Below, piece by piece: positions 21,727 through 34,015 of a DNA stretch of 64,000 bases; the first letter of the stretch is position 1; each line of letters starts with the position of its first letter. The DNA is from Boletus sp. NGJ (lineage: Eukaryota > Basidiomycota > Agaricomycetes > Boletales > Boletaceae), in NCBI GenBank assembly GCA_019096195.1, contig JAGTXK010000055.1, positions 1,922,001 to 1,986,000 of the forward strand. Reading direction: 5' to 3'. The position numbers were made by a program, and so were the translations under genes. Below the pieces are notes generated by a model that searched no databases, was not told the origin of the DNA, and was given only the letters and a program-made list of their open reading frames with translations.

Positions 21727-22402
21727 CCTTGTCAAGGGCAGCGACATCATATCCAAGTGGTGGACTTGCATTTCTTAAACTGGTATGTCAACGTTGTCAG
21801 TAACGCGGTCGTCCACGAGAACTAGATCAGAGTGTACATTAGACCTCGCAATCGCGGAGACGCCCGAGTCTTTCGAAAATGAAAACAGGATCGACCCGGT
21901 TCGCCGTCCCTGCCAAGGTCTCGCCGGTTTGTTCTCTTTTTTTTTTTTTCCAATCGGAGTACTTGACTGACAGATGCGAGCTGCGCGTGAACAGACTCCC
22001 TGTGTTCGTTTCCTAGTCTATTCCCGCTATGGTCGTGGTATATATCAGAAACATTAATTTGGCTGTCAGAAAGGACTGCCACAGGTGGGCCGCACAAACA
22101 TCGTGATAATATCTTGAACCCCGTGGTTTGGATCTCACACATGCAACAGAAACCATTGACGTGTGGCACCGGTGGATTCGTCAGAGGTCGTATGTAACGT
22201 CCCCCAATCCCGTTCCTGTTCGGGGTATTCCTCACCTTGGGCTCCAGTGCGGCGTTTGCATGTCTGAAACTGGGCAGTGACCTCTGCAAGTTGAATAGAT
22301 ACACGTTCTGGGTGCGCACATGCGCAGTTTGTAACGAATCTCCATGATCGGGAACCTCACGGTATCGCAGACGCATCTCGCCGTACTAGAACGTACGGGC
22401 TG
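21727..22402. other. tRNA upstream flank and SRP receptor 3' flank
   Basis: These 676 bp separate the tRNA from the SRP receptor gene. A 184-codon minus-strand frame with ATG at 22376 crosses it, but its composition is not protein-like and it shows no motif, so I treat it as chance. A 13-base T run sits near 21938. No gene is supported. Confidence 0.45.
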
Positions 22403-25042
22403 CTAGTCGCTCAAAATAGCTTGTACCACGTTGGACACCCTCAGCTGTCTCAAATCCGTATAAGTCTGCTCATCAGCGGGTCCATCAGTCCGTTCACGTC
22501 ATATCATCTGCGTACAATCACGAACCTGACCGCAGCCCACGAAGACGATGGGCTGTCCTGTCACGTAGGTCATGGAAAGCGCAGCACCGACCTAAAAACA
22601 CAGATCAGCAGGACGGCCCCCTGATCCCCATTACGGTTGTAAACGTGCCTTGTCGTCGACCGTGTCCCACTTAGTAATCAGCATGCCGTCAATACCACGG
22701 CTCTTGCCCGTAGAGGCGCCCGAAAAATCGCGCAATGCGCGATCGAATTTGGTCAGCTGGTCGACGGCTTCGTTACCTACCAGGGCTTCTCCCACAAAGA
22801 GGATTTTATCTGGGTTGTTGACGGCGACAAGCTACGATATGTCGATGTGTCAGCGCACGCACGGCCGGGAGGGGCAGAATTACCTTGGCCAACGCCCTCA
22901 TCAGCGGCTATATGCGTATGAGTTGCCGCGAAACGAGGGTGACATGGATGAGATGACAGGTCATACCTCGTTGTCCTGCATACGACCAGCCGTGTCGATG
23001 AGTACGACATCAAAATTATTATTTTTCGCTGAGCCGGGGTGTCAGCTCAGCGTGTCAGCCCTGTCGAGAAAACTGACCGTGCGCGATTGCTTCCCTCGCG
23101 ATCCCTGCAGCGTCCTTTCCGTACCCTTTCTCGTAGAGCTCCACGCTGCCTTGGCCATTAGTAGCGCCGTCCGCCCCGAGCATGCTCAGGTTGCGCACGT
23201 GAACTCGGAGTTGTTCGACAGCACCACTCCTACAAATAACCTCAGCTCAAAGGGGAAACGAAAGGATGTATGACGACGCGTGTACTCACCGGAAAGTGTC
23301 GCAAGCAGCGATCAAGACGCGGAAGCCGTTCTGGATGAGCCAGAAACAAACCTTGGACAGGTTGGTACTCTTGCCGACGCCGTTGACGCCTACGAACACG
23401 ATGCTGTACGGAATTCGTTGTTGGGAGGAGGTAAGAGGTGAGCTGAGTTTCGTCCGGATGGACAACAATACATCGGTGGAGGTCTTGGGTGTGAGGATTC
23501 TGGTCAACGAAGTCGACAATGCCATCCGTACCGCATTGTTCGTCGCTAGATACAACTTTAGTGCAACGGTCACTCGCACACGCCAACATACGTACTTTGG
23601 AAACCGCCGACCTTCTTGCCGACGAGGTTCTCACCGACACCCTCACACACCTTGTCCGCGATTTCTTTCGCAACATTCTTTTTCATAAGATGCTGCTTCA
23701 TACCTTCCAGCACGGGTTTCAAGTCGTCCTCGGTCAGCACCTTTGAGCCCGTCAGACGTGCAAAAAGAAAACCCAATGAACCCAGAGAGCTCGTTGACTG
23801 TTTCGACGCATCCGATCGAAGTGCTCGCGCAATCACGTCATCGGTCTCGCCGTCCTTTGGACCAAAGTCCCAATCCTTGACCTCATACATCCCATCCTTG
23901 GTTCTCGTTCCCAAGGAGGCTTCGTCGACGAGACTCTGCAAGTCAAGCGTCAGACGCCCGTTGGCGCCAGAACCTGCTTTATCGACACTAAAGTCCAGCG
24001 ACGCCATGTCGGATTCGCTGGGCGTCTCGTCGCCCCACTTTCGCCCTGCCTTTGCTTTCGGTTTTCGCTTGGTAGATTCATTACTAGATGAGAGGGAGGG
24101 ATGAGATGGTGAGATGATTGAACGTGGAGGGCTCACTCTGAACCATCTCGTCCGCTTCCTGACTCGACGCGCGATATTCCTCTCCCGCCTCGCCTATTCC
24201 CACGACCACGCAACCTGTCTTTGAGCGCCTGGACACTCCTCGCTATCTGTTGCTCGTCCTGCGGCACATCCGGGGACTCGGAGGGCACTACGAGACGGAT
24301 GTGCGTCAAAAGAAAGAAAGAAATGGTCAAAGCAAGAACGCACGTGTACTGAGGTCATCTGAAGGGGGTTTAGGTGTGCTCTGTTCGACGTGCGTGATGG
24401 GCCGGAATCGGGACTTGCGTTCCTACATAGTGTATGAATATGCTGTACGGCCGCGTTCGCCTCCATTACCTGTGAAGCTTTCTCTTCGATACCCTTGAGC
24501 AGCTTGTCGAACACCTTGTCCCAGCCCTCGAACGCCTTGGCGAAATTCCAAGAGGCAGAGGGATCCCGCACAGTCGACAGTGCCTGTTTACCATTGCTCA
24601 TGGCATGCAGCGAGGCGACAAACGTGGCGAGAAAAGGTTCGAAGAGCTTGATAAAGAGCGCTCTCATGGCCGTCAGGAGGTCGTCGACATAGGTGAGTTG
24701 CAGGATGCGCTGGTACGCGACCTGTGGGAAGGGGTCAAGAGCGAGAGTCGCGCGGGAACGTAGACGAGGACGTACGACAAAGATGAGCTCGAGATCGTTT
24801 ACGAACGTCCATTTGACTGCATATCCATCCTTTTCGTATTTTTCTTCCGTGGTTCGGCCCTCGATGAGTGCATCTCGGATGAGAGAGTTGACCGGCGATG
24901 CAGGGGAGGAAGTTATGTGAGAAGCTTCGGGTGTGAACGAGCGCGACCAGAGTACGACACCCCCTGCAATCAAAGCTCGAACCTGGTCTTGAACATGGCG
25001 CAAATACGTACCTTTGTGCGAAATGGAGCAGTGATCCAACAT
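22403..25042 (-). CDS. SRP101: Signal recognition particle receptor subunit alpha
   Basis: SR-alpha docks ribosome-SRP complexes on the ER through its GTPase. The ATG at 25042 opens MLDHCSISHK, spliced to GGVVLWSRSF, matching the start of the SRX domain; AYQRILQLTYVDDLLTAMRA and KLFEPFLATFV follow. A charged linker (DRLRGRGNRRGGRG; KRKPKAKAGRKWGD) precedes the NG domain. There FARLTGSKVLTEDDLKPVLE gives the N domain and VGVNGVGKSTNLSKVCFWLI the G1 loop, followed by AACDTFR and SGAVEQLRVH. Then come NNNFDVVLIDTAGRMQDNE (G3), TKWDTVDDKVGAALSMTYVT and FVGCGQTYTDLRQL, with the end VVQAILSD at 22403. G4 appears as TKWD, where TKFD is usual. The gene looks complete, with eight or more short introns. 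Confidence 0.95.
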
Positions 25043-25180
25043 GTTCAGTCTTGTGCTACTACGTTCACCGAAACAGCCCAGCGACTGGTATGCACAGTTC
25101 TTATGTAATCATCATTTGCTTAATCGGATCGAGCACAGCAAAAGTACAGCTTCCAAACTACACAAGTCCAAGACTCTCTA

Positions 25181-26048
25181 CTAATCTGGTTGACGACGCA
25201 AGGGTTGTAACGACGTTGGTGAACGAGAAGGCTGCGTGGATGGTTCATCCAACGAAATGCATGGCGCGAAATGGGAAACGGCATCGCGCGGAGACTGGTG
25301 CACCGGCGACAACTCGCCCGACGCAATCTCTGCTTCGCTCCCCCACAGCTCCTTCCTACTCCCGACACTCGCACTTGGATGGTGTTGTGAAACAAACGAG
25401 TTGTTGACGTGTTGCGAGGAAAATCTACGAGGATGGAGCGGCGCCTCGACGCTTGGCCGCGCGGATGGGATATCTGTCATCATTGCGTCTGGGAATCGCA
25501 TGTTCTGCATCGGTGGGACTGGTATAATACGAGTCTTGCATGAATGGGAGTGGGACAGGAGGGGGAGTGGTGTGTATACCCGCCGGCCTTTTCGGGAAGC
25601 GTGGGCGTGTATTCGGCACCTGAATCTAGGCGAAGGACGGGCGTGGCGCCGGCCTTGAGGGCGTTCATGAACTCGTACGAGGGCGGTGTGCGGTTGCGTT
25701 TGCGGGCGCGGAGGTAGAGGAGGATGCCCAGAAGGGCCAATACGAGAAATACGACGCCACCAATCACGGCTCCAGCAATTGTGCCTGCATTGGACGTGGA
25801 GGAGGACGTTGTTGCAACCACGGGCGATGGGGAACCGGCAGATGCACTCGTAACAGCTTGTGCAGTGGAAGAGACGGCGGTAAAAGTGTTGGAGGAAGTA
25901 GGGTGAACCGCTGGAAGATGGAGGCACTGGCAGGCCTGTCGGTGGCGAGCTGAGGGCCCGTTGTTTCTGGCAAGGGGTCAGCAGCGTACAAAGTTCGCGA
26001 CTACGGGCTCACGGGGAAAACGACCCCAATACTTTGTCGAGTCGACAT
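25181..26048 (-). CDS. Single-pass membrane protein with Ser/Thr-rich ectodomain
   Basis: I recognise no named family. The ATG at 26048 gives MSTRQSIGVVFP, an intron, a Pro/Ser-rich segment, a probable second intron, then SPSPVVATTSSSTSNAG and one strong membrane helix (TIAGAVIGGVVFLVLALLGI and LLYL, about 25710-25770) followed by a stop-transfer RARKRNR. A further intron (about 25530-25580) joins LPEKAG to TRIIPVPPMQNMRFPDA. The cytoplasmic tail is about 110 residues, Ser/Pro-rich, ending LQPLRRQPD. This layout (Ser-rich outside, one helix, disordered tail) is common in basidiomycete Mid2/WSC-like surface sensors, but I see no cysteine-rich WSC domain and no clear signal peptide. The second donor (GTTCAC) is weak, so the N-terminus is uncertain. 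Confidence 0.6.
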
Positions 26049-26230
26049 CTGGATGATGGAGATGCAGGAGACGAAACGTTGACGAGTTTTAGCACACACA
26101 GAAATCAGCGCTGGGATGGTATCGACTTGGGAAACACCAAAATATCACAGATCACTGCAGTGCAGTGCCTCGTCCGCTCATGCGACCGCTTTTCCCCTTT
26201 CCACGTCCTTTACTCCGACACCTATCCACC

Positions 26231-27253
26231 ATGAGAGTCGTACCCGTACCCGTCAGGCAGGACAACTATGCCTATTTGATCGTCGAGGACACCTCCAGCA
26301 AGGCTGCTGCAGTCGACCCGTACGACGTCCCACTAGTACAGGCTGCCGCAGATCGCCTAGGGGTCTCCATTGTTGCTGCAATCACGACACACCATCACAA
26401 CGATCACAGTGGCGGGAACGAGGTCTGTCTCCATTTGCGCACCCCTTCCCATCATCTCACCACCTACCCGGCGACTAGATTTTCGTGGGTACTCTGCCCA
26501 CTCATCTGTAAGATGCTCATGCTTGTTGGCTAGGCTACAAACTACCCGGGCGTACCCATCTACGGTGGGAGCACGCAGGTGCTCGCTCTGTCCAAGCTCG
26601 TCAAGGACAAGGACGAGTTTGTGATCGGAGACGGGGTACACGTCAAGTATGCTGTCCCTCGCTTGCGCTGCAAAGCGTGTGTTGATGCATGGGCAGATGT
26701 CTGGCAACGCCGTGCCACACACAGGACTCCATCTGCTACTATATCACCGACCCGTCCAACGAGTCCCAGGCGGGCTGCGTCTTCACCGGTGATACCCTTT
26801 TCCAAGGTAAACAACCGACTGTTGTGCGGTGTTCACGCCGTTGACGGACAGCGAAGGGGGTTGTGGCCGCTTTTTCGAGGGCGACGGCAAACAGATGCGC
26901 GCGGCGCTGTCGTACCTGGGAACGTTGCCCGACGAGACGGTGGTTTACAATGGTCACGAGTACACTGCGAGCAACCTTGCGTTTGGGAAAGCAATTGAAC
27001 CCACTAACCCAGGACTAACTCGCCTGGCGAAACTGGTCCAGGACAACAAGGTGACGACCGGGCTGTCTACTATCGGCGACGAAAAGGAATGGAACGTATT
27101 CATGCGCCTGGATAGCGAGGCAGTCAAGTAAGTAGACGGTGCATCTCACATAAACGATGTGTGAATTCGCACTGCAGGAGCGCTACGAGCGTCACGGACG
27201 AGTCTGCCATTGTGGACAGGCTGCGAGAAATGAAGAACTCGTTCCGGGGGTGA
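26231..27253 (+). CDS. GLO2: Glyoxalase II (hydroxyacylglutathione hydrolase)
   Basis: The enzyme hydrolyses S-lactoylglutathione to lactate and glutathione, the second step of methylglyoxal detoxification. The ATG at 26231 opens [20 protein letters not shown] and the metallo-beta-lactamase fold follows: AAVDPYDVP, then the metal-binding [46 protein letters not shown] (second ligand set), [24 protein letters not shown] and [20 protein letters not shown] (third set). The C-terminal substrate-binding helices end REMKNSFRG at 27253. Introns fall after the [23 protein letters not shown] and EAVK segments. No transit peptide is visible, so a cytosolic form is likely. It is divergent from the membrane-protein gene across 182 bp. 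Confidence 0.95.
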
Positions 27254-27381
27254 GCGAGACTAGTTTATGGCATCTCTGTCGAAAAAGGCGTTTTTTGTGT
27301 AAATACAACGTGGGTGACATGTGCAACGAAACGCATTTAGCAGATTAGCAGTATCGTAAACCAGTCAAGAGGGATAGGAGT

Positions 27382-28176
27382 TCAGCCCAGCCCGACGACC
27401 TTTAATATCGCGGAGCGCGCGTATGGGATGTAAGATAGACAGTACCAGGTGTATGCAAGATACTCGACGATGACAAACACTGGAAAAGACACGTGAGATG
27501 GCAGAAAAGCGGTTCCGAGCGGGTCTTACCGATGCAGAGGATCTATGTGGGGATGAGTGTGAGCAGATGAGAGAGAGAGAGAGAGGGACAGACCTCGCTG
27601 CGAAGGACAAAGGCACCGACAAAGACGAGACCGATAGAGGCGAGAAAGAGGATGGTAGCGACGAGTCGGACGGGTTTAAACATCTTTGGGGCAGCGAGGG
27701 TGAGGTCAAGGGGCAGGGGGAGAGATACGGAATTACCAGTTTGATTTGGCTTCCAAACTGTATTTGATATCGTTCAGAGTGGAGTGGGTGTTTGGAGATA
27801 ACCGGGCTTACCCCAATGAGAAAGCCTGTCCCGGTGAGCGAGACGAGGATGCCGATGGTGTAGAGGACTGTCAAGGGTTTGGGCGATAAGACGGGGAGGG
27901 TGAGATGGACGACATGCCTGCGAAGCTGCTGAGCTGGCCTGTGAACAGCAGGATGCTGCCGAGGAGGCTGAGCGCAAAGCCGAGGACAAGACTGTGTGGA
28001 AGGTGAGTGAGCGGGTGCGAGAGGGGCAGTTGAGCTGCGGACCAGCCTACGAAGCCATAGAGACGCTGTGTGCGGGTGAGGCCAAGGAAGCTAAAGGCAG
28101 AGTCGCCCTCGAAAAAGTGATTGTCTGGTACGAGATTGCCGGCTGTTTCGAGATTGAGCCAGCCTTTGGAGGACAT
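27382..28176 (-). CDS. SFT2: SFT2-family Golgi membrane protein
   Basis: Sft2 proteins are four-helix membrane proteins that help fusion of endosome-derived vesicles with the Golgi. The ATG at 28176 opens MSSKGWLNLETAGNLVPDNH and FFEGDSAFSFLGLTRTQRLY. Short exons then give the membrane segments LVLGFALSLLGSILLFTGQL, VLYTIGILVSLTGTGFLIG, VATILFLASIGLVFVGAFVL and ILCIVFVIVEYLAYTWYCLS, the last followed by YIPYARSAILKVVGLG at 27382, a typical family end. Four or five introns separate these helices, one next to a GA-repeat at 27569-27586. It shares a 120-bp promoter region with EDC4. Confidence 0.92.
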
Positions 28177-28296
28177 GACGAGACGGGGGGAGCAGGACAA
28201 GGTTGAAGTGGCGATGCAGTCGACCTCGTGTGATCAACGAGGCAGTCGAGCGTAAAAAGTCGAGTCTAAAGTTTTCTTCGCATTCTCGTCGCAGCG

Positions 28297-31200
28297 ATGG
28301 ACCAGTTCCAAGTCTCGTCGGGCTCACCGTCTCACATCGACTCGCTCTTCCAGTCAATACAGACAATCCCGCACGGAAACAATTCCGCACCCGCAACGCC
28401 TGGAATTCCCCCTACAGACCCCCTCTCGACACCGCCCGCTCACCCTGCACCACCCTCCTCCGCCGCAGACAGGCAGAGCGCCCTCCTCTCCCTCCTCTAC
28501 CCCGCAGCCACATCCGTACCCGCACACCCTGCCTCCATCGTACCACCACCACCACCACCACCCTCTCAGCAGCAGATCCCCACCCCCCCCGCCTCCTCCT
28601 CCCAGCGCTCCGGCCAGTCCCCCTCAAACAGCAGCGAGTCGCAGGGAAAGATCCTCCTCGAGCAGCTCATGGCAGGGTAAGTATCCATCCTCGTGCACGC
28701 ATCCCCCACGCTACATATGCCTCGCCTCACCACACACACGAGGCCAGTCCTCCTCCTTTTCTTCTCATCTTTGTTCCCCTTCCTCTCTTTCCTCTCGCAC
28801 CCATGGCCTCCTGGGACTACATCGATATCTTCTTTACTGACCCTCCCGACAGTGCCGCTCCCCGATCAAACTACGCTGACCCTCCAGCCGCCTTGCCTCC
28901 CGCCGTATCCGCCCCCCTCCAGCAGCCCACACTCGACCCGTATCACCCCTCGGACCCATATGTCCCCCAGGAGCCCCCGAGAGAGCTGCCCCCGCCACCC
29001 CAGCCCATCCCTGTCTCGCACCCTCCACAACAGGCCCCTCCGTCCCCGCGCAAGTCCATGTTCGAGTTCGTCTCCCCCTTTGACGCCCTTGCGTCCAACC
29101 CGAGCACCGTAAAGAAGAAGCCCGTCCCCACTGCCACCGCCAGCACATCCAGCGGCAATGAAGACTCTTGGACCTCCGCTTCTCTCGGATCGCTCAACGA
29201 CCCAAAGCGAAAGTCGGTCGAAAACCTCATCGATCAGCTAACTCGTGGCCAGGCGCCCTATCCTCCCCCTCAGCCTCCCTCCCCTTCATACGACCCATAT
29301 AGCACCACAGACGAGTATTCCCAGTTGGATCCCAACCAATCCAACCCACAGCAGCCCCAACAGCAATCCCGTCCCATGCCTCCGCCTCCTCTTCCACCCA
29401 AGCCGGGCCGCGTCTCTCCCCCACGCGCATCCCCACCGAAGCCCCCCGTCCAGCAGCAGCCTCAACGTCCACAGGGCAGGTCTACCGAGTCTCCAGTCGG
29501 CCAACCTATTGCTCCAGTCAGAAGGGACAAGGAAGGCTCCCCAGGACCCCGCTCAAACTGGAAGAACGACCCTCGCGGCAAGCCCGTCCACAAGTCCAAG
29601 TCTCAATCGAGCCCCAGGTCCGCACACTTGTTTTCCTCACTTGTTCCACCCTCAACTTTGTCCAGCGCGCAGCCGCAAACGATCGTGTTCGACGTCTCTC
29701 AGCCTCTCGACGACGTACAGGCGGCAAGGGATGCTGTAAAGTCGACTGCCATCGCCCTCGTCAAACAAGACCCTGTCTTCTTACCCGGCACCACTATCGG
29801 GGCGACCCACTGGATTGCCTACGCCATGACCAGGGGTCGTGTTCGTGTCATCTCACGTTCCAGCGGTGACCGCACCCTCCTCCAGTTGCCTACCGTCTTT
29901 GCGCCAGCAACCCAGGTCATCGACATGGCGGTCTACGGCAACAGACTCGCGGGCGTGACCTCCGATGGTGGTTTTGTCGTTTGGGAATTGCCCGAAGTCA
30001 TCACCGATGATGTCCCGTACGTGTCCATGCGCGCCTTGGCGACTGTTCAGACTGAGATATTGTGTCTAGTGGACATCTCTTGCTGTGTATCGTACCGAGC
30101 GCGGATGCTGATCCTTTGCACTCTGTCAAGTGGCATCCCAAACAAGCTGACACCCTGGCGGTGGCTTCTGAAACAAAGATGTATTTATTAGATTTAGCGG
30201 AAGCTGCGCGTACATTCAGGGGTGAACCGCTACCCCAAGTCGAGCTCAACCGCATCTCTCAAGTTTTCTCTATCCCTTCTGTAAGCGTGTTTTACTACAG
30301 CTCGTGTCCCATCCACTGATGTACTCTGGTAGCGTCTGGTTGCGTTTGACTTTGATGTCCCTCACTTTGCGCTGGCGACCATTTCCGAGGACTCGACCCT
30401 GACGTTGTGGAACGTTCATGACAAGAGTCCATTCTGGACACACCGCGTCCGTGGAGACGATCTTCCATCCTCGTTGACCTTTATCGACGATGGCATTGTC
30501 ATCGGCCGCAGGAACGGCACTGTGTTCCAGTTGCTCTCCGTTATTACAAAGAACGTTCTCTCCACCTTCAAATTTGTCAACGGCACCAAGGAGGACCCAG
30601 ACATGTTTGGCCACGTCAACTATGACTCCAGGATCCAGACCCTGTGGGTCGCCAACAACCGCAGAGACAGTTTAATCGCGTTGAAGGTTGGGTTTGACGT
30701 CTCTGGTTCGCCATCCGGTGAACTTGTACGTGGCGGCTTCTTCGAGCAGGTGGTCGAGTTCTCCGGACCGAAGCCTACCATTCACTTTGTCATCCTCTCC
30801 GCGGACGCTGATCCCACTGGGGACGAGGCCCATGCCGCCTGTGTTGCTGCGAAAGTGCCTCCAGGTGAACTCGCCCTCGTTGCCTTCTCCGTCCATTCAA
30901 CCGGTGTCGATCAAGTTCTCATTCGCAAGGAATGGTACGAGATTGCCCTCGTGAGCGCCGTTTCCAAATTCCCTCCCTATATGCAACCCCAGGTTTCAAC
31001 GTCTGCGCCGCTGGACGTCAAACCAGTTCGCCAGATACCCCAGGCGCCTACCATCATCAGTGGATCTGCATCCGTCCCGCAGCAAGTCTCTTCTGTGCCT
31101 AGTAGATTGCGGACCCCGCCTTCCGAAGAAATTGAATCGGAGTTGACTCGTGATGAGGCACGTGGACCCGAGGCAAAAGGAAAGGGCGCCAAAGGAAAGA

Positions 31201-32900
31201 ACGTCGCCTTCAGAGATCGAGAGGATAGCAGAGACAAGGATAAGGCAAGGGCCGACTTGGGTTCCATCAGCGACTCTGGCGTCGCTCAGGTCGTCGCCAA
31301 GGAGATCAAAAAGAGCGAGGAAAACCTCCACACCCGCATTGGGCGATTGATCACCAAGGAAATGGACAAGCAGCGTAGGTGTCGTTCTAGGCGTGTTGAC
31401 GAGCAGATCCTGATTCACTGTGTGCTTATCAGAACAACGGTTCGACGAGGCCCGGGCGCAAGAGCAAGCAGAGGACATTAATCGGCAGGAGAAGATTCTG
31501 AAATTGATCTCGACGGAGCTTACAAGGAACACCACGCGCGTGGTGGAGATGGCCGTCAAGGCTGAGGTTCAAAACTCGGTTCTTCCTGCCCTAGAGCACA
31601 TCACGCGGACCGAGGTTCGGTCTGCGCTCAACGAGCATGTCGGACGAGGTCTGACAGAGTACATACAAAACGTAAGTTTCCTGGTGTTGCGCACCGGTCG
31701 ATCTGACGACACCGATCGTTAGAACCTCCCCGTTGAGATTGAGAAGTTGTTGCTCAGACCTGACATTTCAAATCACTTTGCAAGCATACTTTCGACGAAC
31801 CTGAACCCTCTGATTGAGAGATATGTCAAGGACACGGTCTCAAAGAGCTTCGTACCCGCCTACTCTCAGCAGACGTCGGCCATGCACCAAGACATTTTGC
31901 GTGAGATGAGGACAGAAATTTTGAACGTGAAAAAGGATTCCATGACATGGCAAACGGAGGCGGCGCGGAGCCAGGAGGTTCGTATCTCGCATACTGATAT
32001 CGGTCGTTTCTCCTCACACATTTCGTAGTCGCTGATAAGGGATCTCGAGCACTCTGTCAGAGTTCTCTCTGACCAAGTCAAATTCCTCAGTATGAATACG
32101 ACGAGTCTTCATTCCCGGCTGCCCAGCAACACATCTCCGATTTCCTCGATTCCTGCTCAGTCTCTTCACCGTCAAGCAAACCTCCCACCTTCCACGCAGT
32201 CGGCCTACACCTCTCAGCCTCTCAGTAGCTATGCGCAGCAGACGCAGGCACCGCCGATCCATGGCTCGTGGTACTCCTCTCCGAATATTGCTGCTCCTCA
32301 GGCTTCGCACCCTATTGCTCCGCCGCCACCGCCGCCACCTCTGTCTTCCCAGCGTTCCCCCCCAACTCAGTCTGAGGAGTGGGACGACACTTACTTGGCG
32401 GTGCTGGGCACGCAGGACCCCAAGCAGCTCCGAGAGCTGTTGGCGCGGTCCAACCCAGAGATTGTCATGCCTCTTAATGGACCTGGGCCACTGTCTCAGG
32501 CTGTTATTCTTACATTATTGCACCGCGTATGTCCAATTCGTCCTTATTACTTGCGTAGTTGTCTGATTTGTCTGTTCTTTAGCTCGCTGGCATTGTAGGA
32601 GAGACGCCGCCCGTTGACGAGGCTTTCAAGTCTGCACTGTGGTGGCTTCAGAGGGCGGCCACTGTTTTGAACATCAACGTGCGTCACTCGCTGACTAGTC
32701 GTGACGCGAAAGTATCTCAACGCGATCTCTTTCAGGAACCTCTCATCTCCCCCTACATTGCGCGGGTTGTTCCTAATGTCAAGGCTATGTTGAACACCAC
32801 GAAACAGCGTCTGGCCATTCTCCCTGGTGGAACTCAATTGATGGACTCGGCCAGAACCATCGCAGAAATACAAGAAATTCTCGTTCGCAAACAAGTCTAA
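28297..32900 (+). CDS. EDC4: EDC4/Ge-1 (Varicose) scaffold of mRNA decapping
   Basis: EDC4 is the large P-body scaffold that links Dcp1 and Dcp2. The ATG at 28297 opens MDQFQVSSGSPSHIDSLFQS. A long Pro/Gln/Ser-rich disordered region with short helical motifs follows (GKILLEQLMAG, SMFEFVSPFDAL, SVENLIDQLTRG), resembling decapping-factor binding motifs. A WD40 domain runs about 29640-30960 (HWIAYAMTRGRVRVISR, ADPLHSVKWHPKQADTLAVA, ALATISEDSTLTLWNVHDKS). Then come a charged linker with an EIKKSEENLHTRIGRLITKE coiled coil (about 31290-32090) and a Pro-rich spacer with poly-Pro. The C-terminal alpha-helical Ge-1 domain has WDDTYLAVLGTQDPKQLREL, PLSQAVILTLLHR and ALWWLQRAATVLN, and ends EIQEILVRKQV. 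Predicted length is well over 1,200 residues. Confidence 0.93.
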
Positions 32901-34015
32901 AGCCTTTTTCTTCTTTTTGTACTCACGTTGTTGACGAAGAATTCCGACACACGAGGAAAATGATAAAAAGAAAAACAGAACGACATTACCTCCCTTTTTT
33001 TTTGTTGGCCATCTCAAAGTTGACGTCCCTACACTTTTTTTTTTTCCCCCTCTTAGTTCATGCCAGGTTCATGAAGTCTGACGCGACCGATACGAATTTT
33101 CGTTTTTGATGTGTTGACATGTTTGTTGCTCTATCTTTTTCTTTCCTGTTGGTAAACGATGGATTACCACATGTAGTGGTTGGTACAATTCGCAGTGCTG
33201 CAATCAAGTTGGTCCGTTCAGATTAGTCCAGGTCTTGCGCAAAAGGCAATGTGCACTGACTGGATCTAACCGCCTTGGAGGTGTTCAAACTACCCGGATA
33301 GCGGGAGCGTCCCGATTTGTGTGGTCTCGAAGAGAATTTGACTCTCCTTCCCCGCATTGGATCATTGTAACGCCGGCAGAAGTTATCGGGAATATTTGCA
33401 AGTAAAACCGTTTATCCCTCCGACCGGGCGAATTTGCCCACCCACCCGAGAACCAAGGGTGGTAGTATTAGAAGACGGGCAACCCAAAACGGGTCGATCG
33501 CGGAAGCAATCGACCTCTTGCACGGTAAAAACGACTCACCGGCGGCGTGTACGTCGGCTCGAAAGAAAGGTAGTTCTCGGTGTATATTGTAAAACTCCAC
33601 TTACGCGATGGTGCCCCACACTTCGACCCCCCCTCGCTTGCTTTTACCGACTTTTTTTCTTCTTCTTTGGGCTCCGCTATCCTCGTCAACGAGCGCTGAG
33701 GTGGAGACGCCTGCCACCCCGCGCAAGAGTTGTTCTTCGCATCCCTCTGCAGATGCTGAGTAAAAGTTAGTTGCGGGTGCCGGCCTTGCGAGTAGGTGCG
33801 AAAGGTGTTGCTGAACGTTAACGCTGACACTCGCACCCTGTCCGGTTTCTCGGAGCTCGGTGGACGTGGGAGGATCAGACCATGCACTTGGTTGCCGCAA
33901 AAAACAAAAAAAAAGATAGCATTATCATTGCTATGCATGATTGGGAAACTTATTGGTCTCTGATCTGTTGAGCTGTTCGCCTCCCGTCGGTGTGAATATC
34001 TCCGCCAAGCGCATC
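32901..34015. other. Gene-poor 1.1-kb region
   Basis: Between EDC4 and BET4 (tail to tail) lie 1,115 bp without a recognised gene. Three T-rich runs (near 32997, 33036 and 33648) punctuate it. On the minus strand 33601-33900 is open for 99 codons; it lacks an ATG but ends in a basic KKVGKSKRGGVEVWGTIA tail. It could be an exon of a small gene or of an extended BET4 end. I recognise no homologue. Confidence 0.4.

Noticed and set aside
21822-22376. 184-codon minus-strand open frame after the SRP receptor gene
   Set aside because: It has an ATG but no motif, an odd composition including a Lys run from a T tract, and lies in a 3' flank.
27565-27590. GA-repeat as a possible regulatory element
   Set aside because: It is a short microsatellite inside an SFT2 intron; nothing suggests a function.
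28693-29739. Out-of-frame Pro/Ser-rich frames on the plus strand
   Set aside because: They overlap the disordered region of EDC4, whose frame continues to conserved WD40 and Ge-1 domains.
33310-33350. T-arm-like hairpin (GAGAATTTGACTCTC)
   Set aside because: No acceptor, D or anticodon stems could be placed around it, so it is not a tRNA gene.
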